From the NCBI RefSeq assembly GCF_001458115.1, contig NZ_CZRP01000011.1, positions 558,001 to 622,000 of the forward strand: a DNA stretch of 64,000 nucleotides, read 5' to 3'. Of the stretch, positions 51,536 to 61,624 are shown one piece after another. Position 1 is the first letter of the stretch, and each line of letters begins with the position of its first letter. The notes beneath the pieces were generated by a model. The model worked only from the letters and a program-made list of their open reading frames with translations, was not told where the DNA came from and ran no database searches. This stretch comes from Gracilibacillus massiliensis (GTDB lineage Bacteria > Bacillota > Bacilli > Bacillales > Amphibacillaceae). The position numbers were made by a program, and so were the translations under genes.

Positions 51536-53323
51536 ATGATGTTTCGAAAAGTCCGTCAATATTATTTGAATTTACGTCTGAAGTATAAAATGATAATCCT
51601 AACTTCGTTGGTTTTGCTCGCTTTTAGTATAGGTGGTTTATCGATATTACAATATGCTTTTAATTTATATAATAAAGAAATATATCGTCAATCTGCTCAA
51701 GCATTACAGGTATCCACCAACTCAGTAGAAGCCGAACTAAAAAAAATGGAACGTTTATCTTATCAGATTTCTACAGACGCTTATGTTCAATCCTATTTAG
51801 AAGAATTGAGCAGTACCGATTCTAGCTATGATATGTTTATGATTGGGAACGAATTAAGAAAGCGGTTATTACATATAGGTGCTCTAAATAAATATGTCCA
51901 ATCAATTCAAGTATACGATGTGTTTGATAAGGAATACGCCAGCGGTAATTTCATGATGAATTTGTCTGATGACAGACTACAAACTATGAAGGAAGTGGCA
52001 AAGCAAGAGGAAGGTGGAGTGAACTGGGTCTCACCTTCTGAAAGAGATCAAACTGTGATGGCAGTCCGAGATATACGAGAGTATATGGACTTTTCATTTG
52101 AGAGACTTGGCACGGTGGGTGTACGAGTTGATATCCATGAAATTATGAATGAGCTTACCAATAATTTAGCAGAACAGGAAACAGACTTTTTAATATTTGA
52201 TAAGAATGACAACATCGTATTTGCTAAAGAAGATGGTATCGATTCGATTAATCCTTCTGAGTATTTGCAAAAAAATCAACAAGGATATCAAATTATAAAA
52301 TACAAAGATGAACGCTACTTTCTTACCTATTCGGAAGCAAATCATTTGGATTGGACTTACATGATTTTAACGCCTTACAGTAATTTGTTTACAGTTATAA
52401 CCAAGGCTAGAACTGCTGTTTTTATAACTTATTTTGCTTTATTTTTGCTTATGATTTTTTTAGGTTCAAAGTTTACAGGTACCATCGTAAATCCAATTGA
52501 AAGTTTAAATAAGAAAATGAAAAAAGTTCAGACAGGTGACCTTGATTATTATGATGTTGGTATTGAAAACGAATTAACCAAAGATGAAGCAGGACAAATG
52601 CATGAAAATTTTAAAAAAATGATGAATCAAATTAATTACCTTATCGGAGAAAATTATAAAAAGCAATTATTAATTAAGGAATCAGAATTTAAAACATTAC
52701 AAGCTCAAGTCAACCCACATTTTCTCTATAATACACTGGAATCGATTAACTGGTCAGCGAAAATTGTAGGGGAAAAGAAAATATCGCAAATGGCGGAGTC
52801 ATTAGGATATGTATTACGTGCTTCTATTAATATGAAGGACACGTTAATTTCGTTAGAAGAAGAGCTATCGATCGCAGAACATTATATAACCATTCAAAGT
52901 TATCGGTTTGAAGAAAGGTTAGCATTTACCAAAGATATACCAAAGGCATATTTATCTGAGCAAGTACCTAAGTTTATTATTCAACCATTAGTAGAGAACG
53001 CTATTCGTTATGGATTACAGGAAATGATTGGAGTTTGTAAAATTCACCTATCTGTTATAGAAGAAAAGGGATTTTTTATTATTCATGTGGAAGATAATGG
53101 ACCAGGCATGCAAAAAGCATATCTGGAACAAATTGAAACAGGCGAATATCAACCAAAAGGTACAGGGATTGGGTTACGAAATATAGATGAAAGAATTAAG
53201 TTATTATTTGGTGAACCATATGGATTGAAAATTGATAGTGAGATAGGAAAAGGTACCAAAGTTTCGATCATGTTGCCAAGGGAGGAGAAACAAGCTTATG
53301 TACAAAGTATTGTTAGTAGATGA
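51536..53323 (+). CDS. YesM-type sensor histidine kinase
   Basis: 595 residues. Membrane helix about 20-42, large extracellular sensor domain (45-285), second helix (about 290-310), HAMP (310-365), His_kinase domain with H395 in QAQVNPHFLYNTLESINW and HATPase with VEDNGPGM and GTGIGLRNIDERI. This LytS/YesM class controls sugar-uptake genes. It overlaps the regulator by 26 nt. The ligand is likely an oligosaccharide, inferred from the neighbouring transporter. Confidence 0.92.
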   Translation: MMFRKVRQYYLNLRLKYKMIILTSLVLLAFSIGGLSILQYAFNLYNKEIYRQSAQALQVSTNSVEAELKKMERLSYQISTDAYVQSYLEELSSTDSSYDMFMIGNELRKRLLHIGALNKYVQSIQVYDVFDKEYASGNFMMNLSDDRLQTMKEVAKQEEGGVNWVSPSERDQTVMAVRDIREYMDFSFERLGTVGVRVDIHEIMNELTNNLAEQETDFLIFDKNDNIVFAKEDGIDSINPSEYLQKNQQGYQIIKYKDERYFLTYSEANHLDWTYMILTPYSNLFTVITKARTAVFITYFALFLLMIFLGSKFTGTIVNPIESLNKKMKKVQTGDLDYYDVGIENELTKDEAGQMHENFKKMMNQINYLIGENYKKQLLIKESEFKTLQAQVNPHFLYNTLESINWSAKIVGEKKISQMAESLGYVLRASINMKDTLISLEEELSIAEHYITIQSYRFEERLAFTKDIPKAYLSEQVPKFIIQPLVENAIRYGLQEMIGVCKIHLSVIEEKGFFIIHVEDNGPGMQKAYLEQIETGEYQPKGTGIGLRNIDERIKLLFGEPYGLKIDSEIGKGTKVSIMLPREEKQAYVQSIVSR

Positions 53324-54839
53324 TGAACGAATGATTCTAGACGGCATATCGGTAATTGTTGATTGGTCTAAGCATCAAACCGAGTTAGTGGGTAGAGCAA
53401 TGAACGGTCTGGAAGCATTTGATTTTATTTCCCAAAATGAACCTGACATTGTAATTACAGATATAACAATGCCAGGATTAGATGGAATAGGTTTAGTGAA
53501 AAAGACAAAAGCACACTATCCGGATATAAAATGGATTTTTTTATCTGGATACAATGAATTTGAATACGCCAGACAAGCAATGCGTTTTGGTGTAAAACAC
53601 TATCTGTTAAAGCCATGTAACGAGAATAATATTGCAGAGGCATTAGAAGAAGTAGTCAAAGAAAAGCAAGAAGAGGAAGAAGCACTAACTTATATGAAAG
53701 TAATGGAAGAAGAAGTCACGAAAAACAATTTTTCAGAACAAGAGGAAATCGTGAAACAATTTTTCCTGTATCAGAAGTTAACAGATGATACCGAAAGAAA
53801 AATGAAAAGTCTAGTAGAACAAGTGTATGCTTCTGAAGCCTTTTATTTTTGGTATATCGATATGGAAGCAATCGTTTCATATGATCAAATTATCGATGTA
53901 GTGCAATCGATTAAAAACCATTGGGATCAACCTGAAGTTATAACCACTTTTATAGAAAATAAAATACTTATAATGATGCCAAAAAGAATTTCAGAACAAG
54001 AAGTGTATGGATTTTTAGATTCACTTCCTTTTTCCTACGAAAGTGGTTATAGTGTTGTGTCTACAGAGTGTTATACCAAACAAAATTTAAAAGATGTTCC
54101 TAAGATGGAAGATATGATTCAGCAATTATTTTACCTTCCTGCTTATAGTAGTGTTAACCACCATAATTGGATGTCATTTTATGAAAACTTACATTCAGAT
54201 ATAGAAATTGACATTGATAAAATCATGTATTATTTAAAGAAAAACCAACAAGTGGAAGCATTGAAATATTTAGAAGACTTTATCAGTCAATTAAAAGAGC
54301 ATAAAATAAGTCCAAAAACGACAAGAGGATATTTTATCCAAATATATTTATTGTTGATGAGTAAGCACTCTAAGTATTCTACTGAAGATCGAGTACAAGC
54401 AATCGGTAAATTAGAAGACTTTCAACATATTTCAAAATTCATTCATTTCTTTAAAGATTTGTTTCAGAGAATGGTTGAACAAGTGGAACATCCTACAAAA
54501 TATTCAAAAGTTGTGAGACAAATGCAGGAATGTATTGAAGAGGAAATTGAAAACCCAGAACTAACTTTACAATGGTTAGCAAACAATTGTTTATATATGA
54601 ATGCAGATTATTTAGGAAAAACGTTTAAAAAAGAAACCGGTCATCGTTTCTCATCATATGTAACAAATGCCAGAATCAATAGAGCTGTTGAAATAATAGA
54701 GTCTGAGGAAGATATTAAAGTATTTGAATTAGCGGAGAGATTAGGGTTTGGTAATAATCCTCAATATTTTAGCCAATTGTTTAAAAGAATGAAAGGGTTT
54801 ACGCCTTCCGAGATAATTAAAACAAATGACGGAGAATAA
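53298..54839 (+). CDS. YesN-type response regulator (REC + AraC HTH)
   Basis: 513 residues. REC domain 1-120 with phospho-acceptor D55 in DIVITDITMPGLDG and the LSGYNEFEYARQAM segment typical of YesN; central variable region; AraC HTH at the end (IKVFELAERLGFGNNPQYFSQLFKRMKGFTPSEI). Partner of the overlapping kinase; likely activates the sugar transporter that follows. Confidence 0.93.
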   Translation: MYKVLLVDDERMILDGISVIVDWSKHQTELVGRAMNGLEAFDFISQNEPDIVITDITMPGLDGIGLVKKTKAHYPDIKWIFLSGYNEFEYARQAMRFGVKHYLLKPCNENNIAEALEEVVKEKQEEEEALTYMKVMEEEVTKNNFSEQEEIVKQFFLYQKLTDDTERKMKSLVEQVYASEAFYFWYIDMEAIVSYDQIIDVVQSIKNHWDQPEVITTFIENKILIMMPKRISEQEVYGFLDSLPFSYESGYSVVSTECYTKQNLKDVPKMEDMIQQLFYLPAYSSVNHHNWMSFYENLHSDIEIDIDKIMYYLKKNQQVEALKYLEDFISQLKEHKISPKTTRGYFIQIYLLLMSKHSKYSTEDRVQAIGKLEDFQHISKFIHFFKDLFQRMVEQVEHPTKYSKVVRQMQECIEEEIENPELTLQWLANNCLYMNADYLGKTFKKETGHRFSSYVTNARINRAVEIIESEEDIKVFELAERLGFGNNPQYFSQLFKRMKGFTPSEIIKTNDGE

Positions 54840-54924
54840 AACGGTTACAATTTCCTCTTTTTTTTAAACATTTACCACTGATTTTTCTATCATACAATCG
54901 AGATTAAATCTGATATGATATTAC

Positions 54925-54938
54925 TGTAATCGCTTACA
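54925..54938. promoter_or_regulatory. cre site before the sugar-transporter genes
   Basis: TGTAATCGCTTACA fits TGNAANCGNWWNCA, 26 bp before the binding-protein start. Suggests CcpA repression of uptake in addition to two-component activation. Confidence 0.7.
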
Positions 54939-54964
54939 GCGAATAAAAAAGGGGAGGGAAAGAA

Positions 54965-56308
54965 ATGAAAAAATCTTTGTTAGTACTGTTAGGAATGATG
55001 ATGATTCTTTGGTTAGCTGCCTGCGGTGGCGATGAGGGATCTGAAGAAACAGGTGGAGACACAGACGAGGATGCAACGGAAGAGACAACAGATGACAATG
55101 CTTCAGAAGAAGAAGAAGAAGCTAGTGGTGAAGATGTCACATTACGAATTGCTTGGTGGGGTTCTCAACCACGTCATGATTATACACTAGAAGTAATTGA
55201 AATGTATGAAGAAGCAAACCCTGGCGTTACGATTGAACCAGAATACGCTAGTTGGGATGATTATTGGCAAAAGCTAGCACCTCAGGCTGCAGCAAATGAA
55301 TTACCTGATATTCTAGCAATGGACTTATCTTATTTATCACAATATGCCGATAATGGCCAATTAGCAGATTTGAATCCATTTTTAGGTAATCAAATTGATG
55401 TTGAAAATATATCAGAAGATGTTGTTAACGGTGGTACAGTAGGTGATGGAATTTATGGCTTTAACTTAGGGGTAAATGCGGTAGGTTTTCATTATAATCC
55501 AGAATTATTAGCTGAAGCAGGAATTGATGAAATTCCAGAAGATTGGACATGGGAAGATTATCAAGAAATGTCTCAAAAAGCAGTGGATGCAGGAGTATTT
55601 TTTGATACTGGTTTCCAAGCAGATGTATTTTTTAACTATTTCTTACGTCAGAACGGGAAACGTCTATATGCTGAAGATGGAAGCGGTTTAGGTTATGAGG
55701 ATGATCAGTTATTCGTGGACTTCTTCTCTATGGTACAGGGGCAAGTAGAAAAAGAAGCTACACCAACACCAGATTACTTGGCTCAATTAGCTGGACCAGA
55801 AGATGATCCAACTGTAAAAGGTGAAGGTATTGGTATTTTCCAATGGTCTAACCAGTTCGTTGGATTAGAAGATATTTCTGAACATGAATTTGATATGGCA
55901 CCTATGCCAGGTCCGAATGTGGCAGATGGTTTATTCCTAAAACCTAGTATGTTCTTCTCTGTTTCAGAAAATTCGGAAGCAAAAGAAGAAGCAGCTAAAT
56001 TTATAAGCTACTTTGTTAACGATATCGAAGCAAATAAATTAATTCTTGGCGATCGTGGTGTACCAGTGTCTTCTGTTGTAAAAGAAGCATTAAAAGAAGA
56101 AGTATCAGCTTCTCAAGCAGAAGTTTTTGAATACATTGAATGGGTTGAAGAGAATAGTTCAGAAATGGGAGCAGCAGATCCAGCAGGAGCAGGTGAAATT
56201 ATTGAATTATTGAGTAACCTCTCAGAGCAAATCGCTTATGGCGAAATTACTCCGGAGGATGCGGCCGAACATTTCAGAACACAAGCAGGAAGTATTTTAG
56301 GAAACTAA
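54965..56308 (+). CDS. Sugar ABC transporter substrate-binding lipoprotein
   Basis: 447 residues. Signal with lipobox LAAC (C20), a very acidic linker (residues 22-55), and a family 1 extracellular solute-binding protein (LRIAWWGSQPRHDYTLEVIEMYEEANPGVTIEPEY). RBS GGGGAGGG. First gene of a CUT1-type transporter operon under YesMN-like control; the sugar is not readable from sequence. Confidence 0.92.
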   Translation: MKKSLLVLLGMMMILWLAACGGDEGSEETGGDTDEDATEETTDDNASEEEEEASGEDVTLRIAWWGSQPRHDYTLEVIEMYEEANPGVTIEPEYASWDDYWQKLAPQAAANELPDILAMDLSYLSQYADNGQLADLNPFLGNQIDVENISEDVVNGGTVGDGIYGFNLGVNAVGFHYNPELLAEAGIDEIPEDWTWEDYQEMSQKAVDAGVFFDTGFQADVFFNYFLRQNGKRLYAEDGSGLGYEDDQLFVDFFSMVQGQVEKEATPTPDYLAQLAGPEDDPTVKGEGIGIFQWSNQFVGLEDISEHEFDMAPMPGPNVADGLFLKPSMFFSVSENSEAKEEAAKFISYFVNDIEANKLILGDRGVPVSSVVKEALKEEVSASQAEVFEYIEWVEENSSEMGAADPAGAGEIIELLSNLSEQIAYGEITPEDAAEHFRTQAGSILGN

Positions 56309-56327
56309 TTGTCATCAATATAAAAGG

Positions 56328-56361
56328 CAATAGCTGATCCTTAAGTGGTCAGCTATTGTTG
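56328..56361 (+). terminator. Hairpin between binding protein and permease genes
   Basis: CAATAGCTGA / TCAGCTATTG stem then TTGTT. A partial terminator here would give more binding protein than permease, as is usual in sugar ABC operons. Confidence 0.7.
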
Positions 56362-56398
56362 TTCAACTACTCTTTATCGGAAGGGAGTCACTATAAAA

Positions 56399-57295
56399 AT
56401 GCAGACAAATATGAAACAGAACCTTTGGGGATATATCTTTATTGGACCTTTTATTATTGGTTTCTTAGCTTTTACCATTATTCCTATTATTGCTTCCTTT
56501 TATTTTTCATTTACAAGTTACGACCTCTTTAATGCGCCGAGGTGGATAGGACTAGATAATTTTAAGGAAATGTTCACATCTGATCCCAGATATCTACATT
56601 CTTTAAAAATTACATTTATTTATGTTTTTGTGGGTGTTCCTCTTCGACTGATATTTGCGCTTATTGTAGCAATGCTATTAAATACAGCTTCTAGAGCAGT
56701 AGGATTATACCGTACTCTATATTATTTACCATCTTTAATTGGCGGTAGTGTCGCGGTAGCTATTATGTGGCGAAATATATTTGGTGATGATGGTATTGTT
56801 AACATTGCATTATTAACGATGGGGATTGATCCTGTGCGATGGTTTGGGGATCCAACAGCAGCTTTATGGATGTTAATCTTTTTATCCGTTTGGCAATTTG
56901 GTTCATCCATGTTAATTTTCTTGGCAGGTCTTAAATCGATTCCACAAAGTTATTATGAAGCAGCTAGTGTGGATGGAGCTAGTTTCTTTCAGAAATTCTT
57001 TAATATTACAATTCCGATGTTAAGCCCAGTTATTCTATTTAATGCGATCATGCAAACGATAGCAGCATTCATGACATTCGTACCAGCCTTTATTATCTCA
57101 AAAGGTACTGGTGGTCCTTTAGATGGAACATTGCTTTACTCCCTATATTTATTTAAACAAGGTTTTGAATTTTTCCATATGGGATATGCCTCTGCAATGG
57201 CATGGGTAATGTTAATTATTATTGCGATTCTAACCTCATTAATCTTTTTATCATCAAAATATTGGGTTCACTATGAATCAGAAGGAGGCAAATAG
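56399..57295 (+). CDS. Sugar ABC transporter permease 1 (MalF/UgpA type)
   Basis: 298 residues from ATG 56399 (GGAAGGGAG 9-15 nt upstream); a start at 56345 would overlap the hairpin. Six helices, EAA loop YYEAASVDGASFFQKFFNITIPMLSPV. N-terminal NLWGYIFIGPFIIGFLAF is typical of CUT1 permeases. It ends 3 nt before permease 2. Confidence 0.93.
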   Translation: MQTNMKQNLWGYIFIGPFIIGFLAFTIIPIIASFYFSFTSYDLFNAPRWIGLDNFKEMFTSDPRYLHSLKITFIYVFVGVPLRLIFALIVAMLLNTASRAVGLYRTLYYLPSLIGGSVAVAIMWRNIFGDDGIVNIALLTMGIDPVRWFGDPTAALWMLIFLSVWQFGSSMLIFLAGLKSIPQSYYEAASVDGASFFQKFFNITIPMLSPVILFNAIMQTIAAFMTFVPAFIISKGTGGPLDGTLLYSLYLFKQGFEFFHMGYASAMAWVMLIIIAILTSLIFLSSKYWVHYESEGGK

Positions 57296-57298
57296 CTG

Positions 57299-58138
57299 AT
57301 GAAACCAAAAAATATCAAAAAACTTATTTATCATATTATCGTTGGTGGTTTTGCCATTCTGTTATTGTATCCAGTATTTTGGTTAGTGATGAGTTCCTTT
57401 AAATTAAGTGAGAGGATATTTGTAACAGCAGATCAATTAATTCCAGATCCATTTGTATTCTCTAACTATGCTCAAGGTTGGGAAGGTTTCGGAGATTACG
57501 GGTTCGGAACATTTATTACGAATACAGCGATATTTGTCGTATTAGTTTTGATTGGTCACTTAATATCTTGTTCGTTAATTGCTTTCGGGTTTGCGCGACT
57601 TAATTTTGCAGGACGTAATTTTTGGTTTGCGATTATGATCATGACATTAATGCTTCCCTATGAAGTAGTAATGATTCCGCAATATATCATTTTTGCTCAA
57701 TTGGAGTGGCTAAACTCATTAAAACCATTAGTTGTACCTGCGTACTTCGGCCATCCATTTTTTATCTTTTTACTTGTTCAATTTATTCGAACAATACCAA
57801 GAGAATTGGATGAAGCAGCGATTATTGATGGATCAAATATATTTGGGATCTATTATCGAATTATTCTTCCATTAATTGTACCAGCATTAGCAACTACGGC
57901 TATTTTTACATTTTATTGGACATGGGATAATTTACTTGGACCGGTGTTATATTTAAACAGTCCATCTAAATACACGGTATCGATGGCATTAAATATGTTC
58001 TTAAGTAATGAAACCGTATCTAACTGGGGTGCAATGTTTGCGATGTCGGTTGTATCATTAGTACCAGTATTTATTATCTTCTTTATTTTCCAACGTTATG
58101 TAGTAGAAGGTATTAGTACTAGTGGGTTAAAAGGGTAA
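57299..58138 (+). CDS. Sugar ABC transporter permease 2 (MalG/UgpE type)
   Basis: 279 residues, six helices, EAA loop [32 protein letters not shown]-terminal [11 protein letters not shown] is the classical MalG-like end. No ATPase gene in the operon, so a shared MsmX-type ATPase is expected. Confidence 0.94.
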   Translation: MKPKNIKKLIYHIIVGGFAILLLYPVFWLVMSSFKLSERIFVTADQLIPDPFVFSNYAQGWEGFGDYGFGTFITNTAIFVVLVLIGHLISCSLIAFGFARLNFAGRNFWFAIMIMTLMLPYEVVMIPQYIIFAQLEWLNSLKPLVVPAYFGHPFFIFLLVQFIRTIPRELDEAAIIDGSNIFGIYYRIILPLIVPALATTAIFTFYWTWDNLLGPVLYLNSPSKYTVSMALNMFLSNETVSNWGAMFAMSVVSLVPVFIIFFIFQRYVVEGISTSGLKG

Positions 58139-58203
58139 TTAATAGGGGTAATTGTTAATTTCTAACTATTACCTCTGTAAATATTTTTGGAGGGGATAGT
58201 AGC

Positions 58204-58836
58204 ATGAGTGCATTAAATAAAGCATTTGAATGGATAACGAAAATAGCATATTTAAATTTATTATGGTTAGGATTCACCTTGTTAGGCTTAGTTTTATTCG
58301 GTATTTTCCCTGCTACAGCGGCGACATTTACAGTCGTTCGAAAATGGGTGACCGGTTATTCTGATGTTGCTATTTTTAAAACGTTTTGGAGAGCGTTTAA
58401 TCAATCATTATTGCAAAGTAATTTACTTGGGTATTTAATGGTTGTAGTAGCTTACGTTTTATATTTGGATTTTTTATTTATAACATTAGTGCCGAATGAT
58501 TATATCATGTTACTTACTATCCCCTTTATTTTTATTAGTATCCTATTTTCATTAACAGCGTTGTATATATTTCCAGTATACGTATATTTTGAAATGAAGT
58601 TTTTTCAAATAATTAAAAGCTCTTTTTTTATCATGATACTAAACCCAATGCCTACATTAGTAATGTGTCTTGGAGCATTTGGCATCATCTTTATACTGTG
58701 GCAATTTCAAGGGTTAGCCTTATTTTTTAGTTTGAGTTTGCTAGCAGTCGCCTTAATGATGCCTGCCATTAAAGCATTTGATAAGATACAACAGAAACAA
58801 TCGTATAATAAAAATCAAACATTAACCGATTTATAG
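58204..58836 (+). CDS. yesL: YesL-like DUF624 membrane protein
   Basis: 210 residues with about five or six membrane helices; N-terminal AYLNLLWLGFTLLGLVLFGIFPATAATFTVVRKW is the DUF624 signature. YesL-type genes sit with yesMN-like regulators and sugar transporters; function unknown, perhaps assisting the sensor kinase or transporter. RBS GGAGGGG. Confidence 0.87.
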   Translation: MSALNKAFEWITKIAYLNLLWLGFTLLGLVLFGIFPATAATFTVVRKWVTGYSDVAIFKTFWRAFNQSLLQSNLLGYLMVVVAYVLYLDFLFITLVPNDYIMLLTIPFIFISILFSLTALYIFPVYVYFEMKFFQIIKSSFFIMILNPMPTLVMCLGAFGIIFILWQFQGLALFFSLSLLAVALMMPAIKAFDKIQQKQSYNKNQTLTDL

Positions 58837-58868
58837 AAAAACGAGCCGTTGTGATCGGCTCGTTTTTT
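58837..58868 (+). terminator. Terminator of the sugar operon
   Basis: AAAACGAGCCG / CGGCTCGTTTT stem then T run. Confidence 0.92.
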
Positions 58869-58944
58869 GTATTCTATTAATTGAGACTTGGACATAACAA
58901 TTTTCTTAACCTTAAACTGAAAAGAAGCAAAATGCATTGTTACG

Positions 58945-59518
58945 TAATATCAGGAAACTGTGCATGAAGTAGTAATTTTGAGATAATAACACTGCTTAGC
59001 AATCGCTACGGCTTGTCCGCTTTCCTTTCCACGGCTTTTTTTCCTCAGCTAACTTTGGAAAGCAAAAACCGCTTGCCAAAGTGGATCTTCGGATAAAAAC
59101 ATGCCGTAGGAGTTGAAGCGGACGCCTACGCTAATTTGATATTTTACAAAGCTAGCATGAGGTAGCATTATGCCATTTCTGCAATGTAAAAAAAGAATTA
59201 TTAATGTAACAGATCAAAATGCTACCTGTCAAAATAATTGTAGGTAAATAATAAGCGCAGGCCGCCCACTTTCACTCCTGTGGGAACGTTTTACCTGAAG
59301 ATCCACTTTTTTAGCGTTCTTTGCTTAAAAAGTTAGCTGAAGGTAAAACCCCACTTCATAGAAAACACTACGAAAGCTTGCTTGAGTAGATGTTGCACTT
59401 GTGCCCGTGGTAAAAGGAAAGTGGGCAGCCGGAGCGGATGTTTATCTGACAATACATTTCAAAATTACCACTTTGGCTAATAAATACACATCGGTTATTG
59501 CGCAGTTTGTTCCTAATA
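58945..59518. repeat. Inverted-repeat (MITE-like) element R-C, without intron
   Basis: Left end near AGGAAACTGTGC (about 58952-58963) and right end GCGCAGTTTGTTCC. AGTAGTAATTTTGAGAT near the left end mirrors ATTTCAAAATTACCACT near the right. Arms carry the CAGCTAACTTT / AAAGTGGATCTTC palindromes. The right arm keeps an empty intron target (GGCTGCCCA/CTTTCC on the minus strand, junction 59421/59422). It fills the gap after the sugar operon; the rest of 58869-59772 shows only the WalR-like site. Confidence 0.75.
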
Positions 59519-59619
59519 CGCATAAAAAATCTTTTGTACCAGCTTCTTTAATTTTGAATTCTATTAATTAGGTGATTCGACAGATATTAACATAAGAAAT
59601 CATAATATTGAAATGTTTT

Positions 59620-59636
59620 TGTAACATTTATATAAC
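59620..59636. promoter_or_regulatory. WalR-like binding site before the cwlO-like gene
   Basis: TGTAACATTTATATAAC fits the direct hexamer TGTWAH-N5-TGTWAH with one mismatch in the second half. Endopeptidase genes such as cwlO are classical WalRK targets. Confidence 0.65.
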
Positions 59637-59772
59637 ATGGCTGAAATCTTTCTATGTTACAATGAGTCTGGTTCTAAAGATAGACAACATGAAAACCTTT
59701 TCTGAAACTGGTTTTTAATACATAGAGAAAAATTTGATCTATTAAAATTTTGTTTGAAAGTAGGGGAAGCGA

Positions 59773-61017
59773 GTGCGAGAAATAAAAGGTTTAGTCAAAA
59801 ATTCTGTAGTAGTTTTAACGGTAATGTCTAGTTTGTTTTTTGTGCAAACAGTAAGTGCTGAAACGGAAGAGGAAATTCAAGCACAGCGATCCGAATTACA
59901 GTCAGATATTGATAATAAAGAAGAAGAATTAAAAGAAATTAAAGCAGAATTAGTGAAGTTAAATGAAGATATTATTCGCTATGATGAAGCTATTGAAGCT
60001 AATGAAGAAGTAATAGCAGAAACAGAAGAAAAAATGCAATCTGTTGAAGCCGAAGCAGAGGAACTAGAGCAGAAGATTGCTGATATTCAAAAAAATATTG
60101 ACAGACGAAGTGACATATTAAAAGAAAGAATTTCTTCGCTTCAAGAAAATGGTGGTTCTTCTAGCTATATAGAAGTGGTATTTGGAGCTACTAGTTTCGT
60201 AGACTTCATTGATCGCGTTTCTCTAGTACATAAAATTACTCAAGCAGATCAAGATCTTTTAGAGAGTCAAGAACAAGATAAATTGGAAGTAGAAAAAGGT
60301 AAAGTAGAATTAGATAATAAATTAGAAGATTTAGAGTCTATGAAAGCTGAATATGAAGAAATGCAAAAACAAATCGTTGCTCAGAAAGAAGAGAACGAAG
60401 AATTAAAAGAAGAATTAAGTAAGAAAGAAGAAGAAAATAGTGATGTTTTAGATGATTTGAAAATAGAAGACCAAGTTTTAGCAAATAAAGAGAAAGCTTT
60501 AAAAGAAGCAGAAGAACAAGTTGCAAATAATTCCTCTTCTGAAAGAAGTAATCAATCAAATGGTTCTACAAACAATAGTGCTATCCAACAATATGCCAAT
60601 AGCTCATCAGCTCCAGCCTCAGCAAGTAGTGGTGCTCTACAAACTGCAATGACTGTTGGTAATCGTTATATCGGTAACTCTGTATATGTATTTGGTGGTG
60701 GAAGAACTGCTTCCGATATTGCAAATGGTCGATTTGATTGTTCTGGATTTGTAAGCTGGGCATTCAGACAAGCTGGTATTAACTTACCTGCAAGTACTTC
60801 TGGTTTATCATCAGTAGGTACAAAAGTATCAATGAGTGAAGCAAAACCAGGTGATTTAGTTTTCTTTAACACTTATAAAACAAATGGCCATGTAGGTATT
60901 TATCTAGGGAATAATAAGTTTATCGGTGCTCAAAGTTCAACAGGCGTTGCTATAGCGAGCATGAGTGGTTATTGGAGTTCAACATTTTCTGGCCACGTAC
61001 GCCGTGTCGCACAATAA
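59773..61017 (+). CDS. cwlO: CwlO-like D,L-endopeptidase (coiled coil + NlpC/P60)
   Basis: 414 residues. Signal peptide (VVVLTVMSSLFFVQTVSA, cleavage after about residue 29), long coiled coil rich in E, K and L (30-245), a Ser/Asn-rich linker, and a C-terminal NlpC/P60 domain with catalytic Cys in GRFDCSGFVSWAF and His in TNGHVGIYLGN. Cuts D-Glu-DAP peptide bonds in the wall during cell elongation; the coiled coil would be controlled by FtsEX. Start GTG 59773 with AGGGGAAG upstream. Confidence 0.9.
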   Translation: MREIKGLVKNSVVVLTVMSSLFFVQTVSAETEEEIQAQRSELQSDIDNKEEELKEIKAELVKLNEDIIRYDEAIEANEEVIAETEEKMQSVEAEAEELEQKIADIQKNIDRRSDILKERISSLQENGGSSSYIEVVFGATSFVDFIDRVSLVHKITQADQDLLESQEQDKLEVEKGKVELDNKLEDLESMKAEYEEMQKQIVAQKEENEELKEELSKKEEENSDVLDDLKIEDQVLANKEKALKEAEEQVANNSSSERSNQSNGSTNNSAIQQYANSSSAPASASSGALQTAMTVGNRYIGNSVYVFGGGRTASDIANGRFDCSGFVSWAFRQAGINLPASTSGLSSVGTKVSMSEAKPGDLVFFNTYKTNGHVGIYLGNNKFIGAQSSTGVAIASMSGYWSSTFSGHVRRVAQ

Positions 61018-61025
61018 TAACTAAT

Positions 61026-61064
61026 AAAAGCAAGTGACTTTCCATTAAAGTCATTTGCTTTTTT
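61026..61064 (+). terminator. Terminator after cwlO
   Basis: AAAGCAAGTGACTTT / AAAGTCATTTGCTTT stem then T run. Confidence 0.9.
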
Positions 61065-61104
61065 GTATCTATATATAAGTAATTACCCGCTCTCCCGTAA
61101 AACT

Positions 61105-61551
61105 AAACTGCGAAGTAAGAGTTACTGCTCACTTTGAAATTATGATAAGTGGTATACAAAAAGCTCCGTCCATTTACTTCGCTTTCCGCGGGCGTCACCT
61201 CAGCCTCCTCAAAAAAGCAAAGAGCACTTTTCTTGCGGGGTCTTCGGAAGACGCTGTTCCCGCTGGAGTCTACGTAAATGGACTACGCTTTAGTAATGTT
61301 CTACAAATAAAGTAGCTGCAAGAATATTGATAAGATAGATTATTTCATCGTACTTGAACAGACGTCTATACAAAGCGGAGGAAAAATGCGACACTCCTGG
61401 GGGAACAGCACGAGCTGAAGATCCACTTTGGAAAGTGTTCTTCTTTCCAAAGTTAGCTGAAGCCGTGCCCCCGGAAAGGGAGTGTTTTTCCGTAGCGCTG
61501 GATTTACACTCATCTAAGTCCTTTAAACGAATTGTCACAAGTTCGCAGTTT
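61105..61551. repeat. Inverted-repeat element R-D
   Basis: Perfect short ends AAACTGCGAA (61105-61114) and TTCGCAGTTT (61542-61551). Inside is an inverted pair with CAGCTAACTTTGG-like and AAAGTGGATCTTC-like palindromes and GC-rich segments such as CGCTTTCCGCGGGCGTC. More distantly related to R-A, R-B and R-C. No gene in it. Confidence 0.7.
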
Positions 61552-61576
61552 GTGTCTACTATGCCAATAAGATAAA

Positions 61577-61607
61577 AAAATAACCGGCAACTAAGCCGGT
61601 TATTTTT
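61577..61607. terminator. Terminator of the bacilliredoxin gene (bidirectional)
   Basis: AAAATAACCGGC / GCCGGTTATTTT stem with A and T runs on both sides, next to the minus-strand stop at 61625. Confidence 0.88.
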
Positions 61608-61624
61608 CGTTCGTTTGCTAGAGT

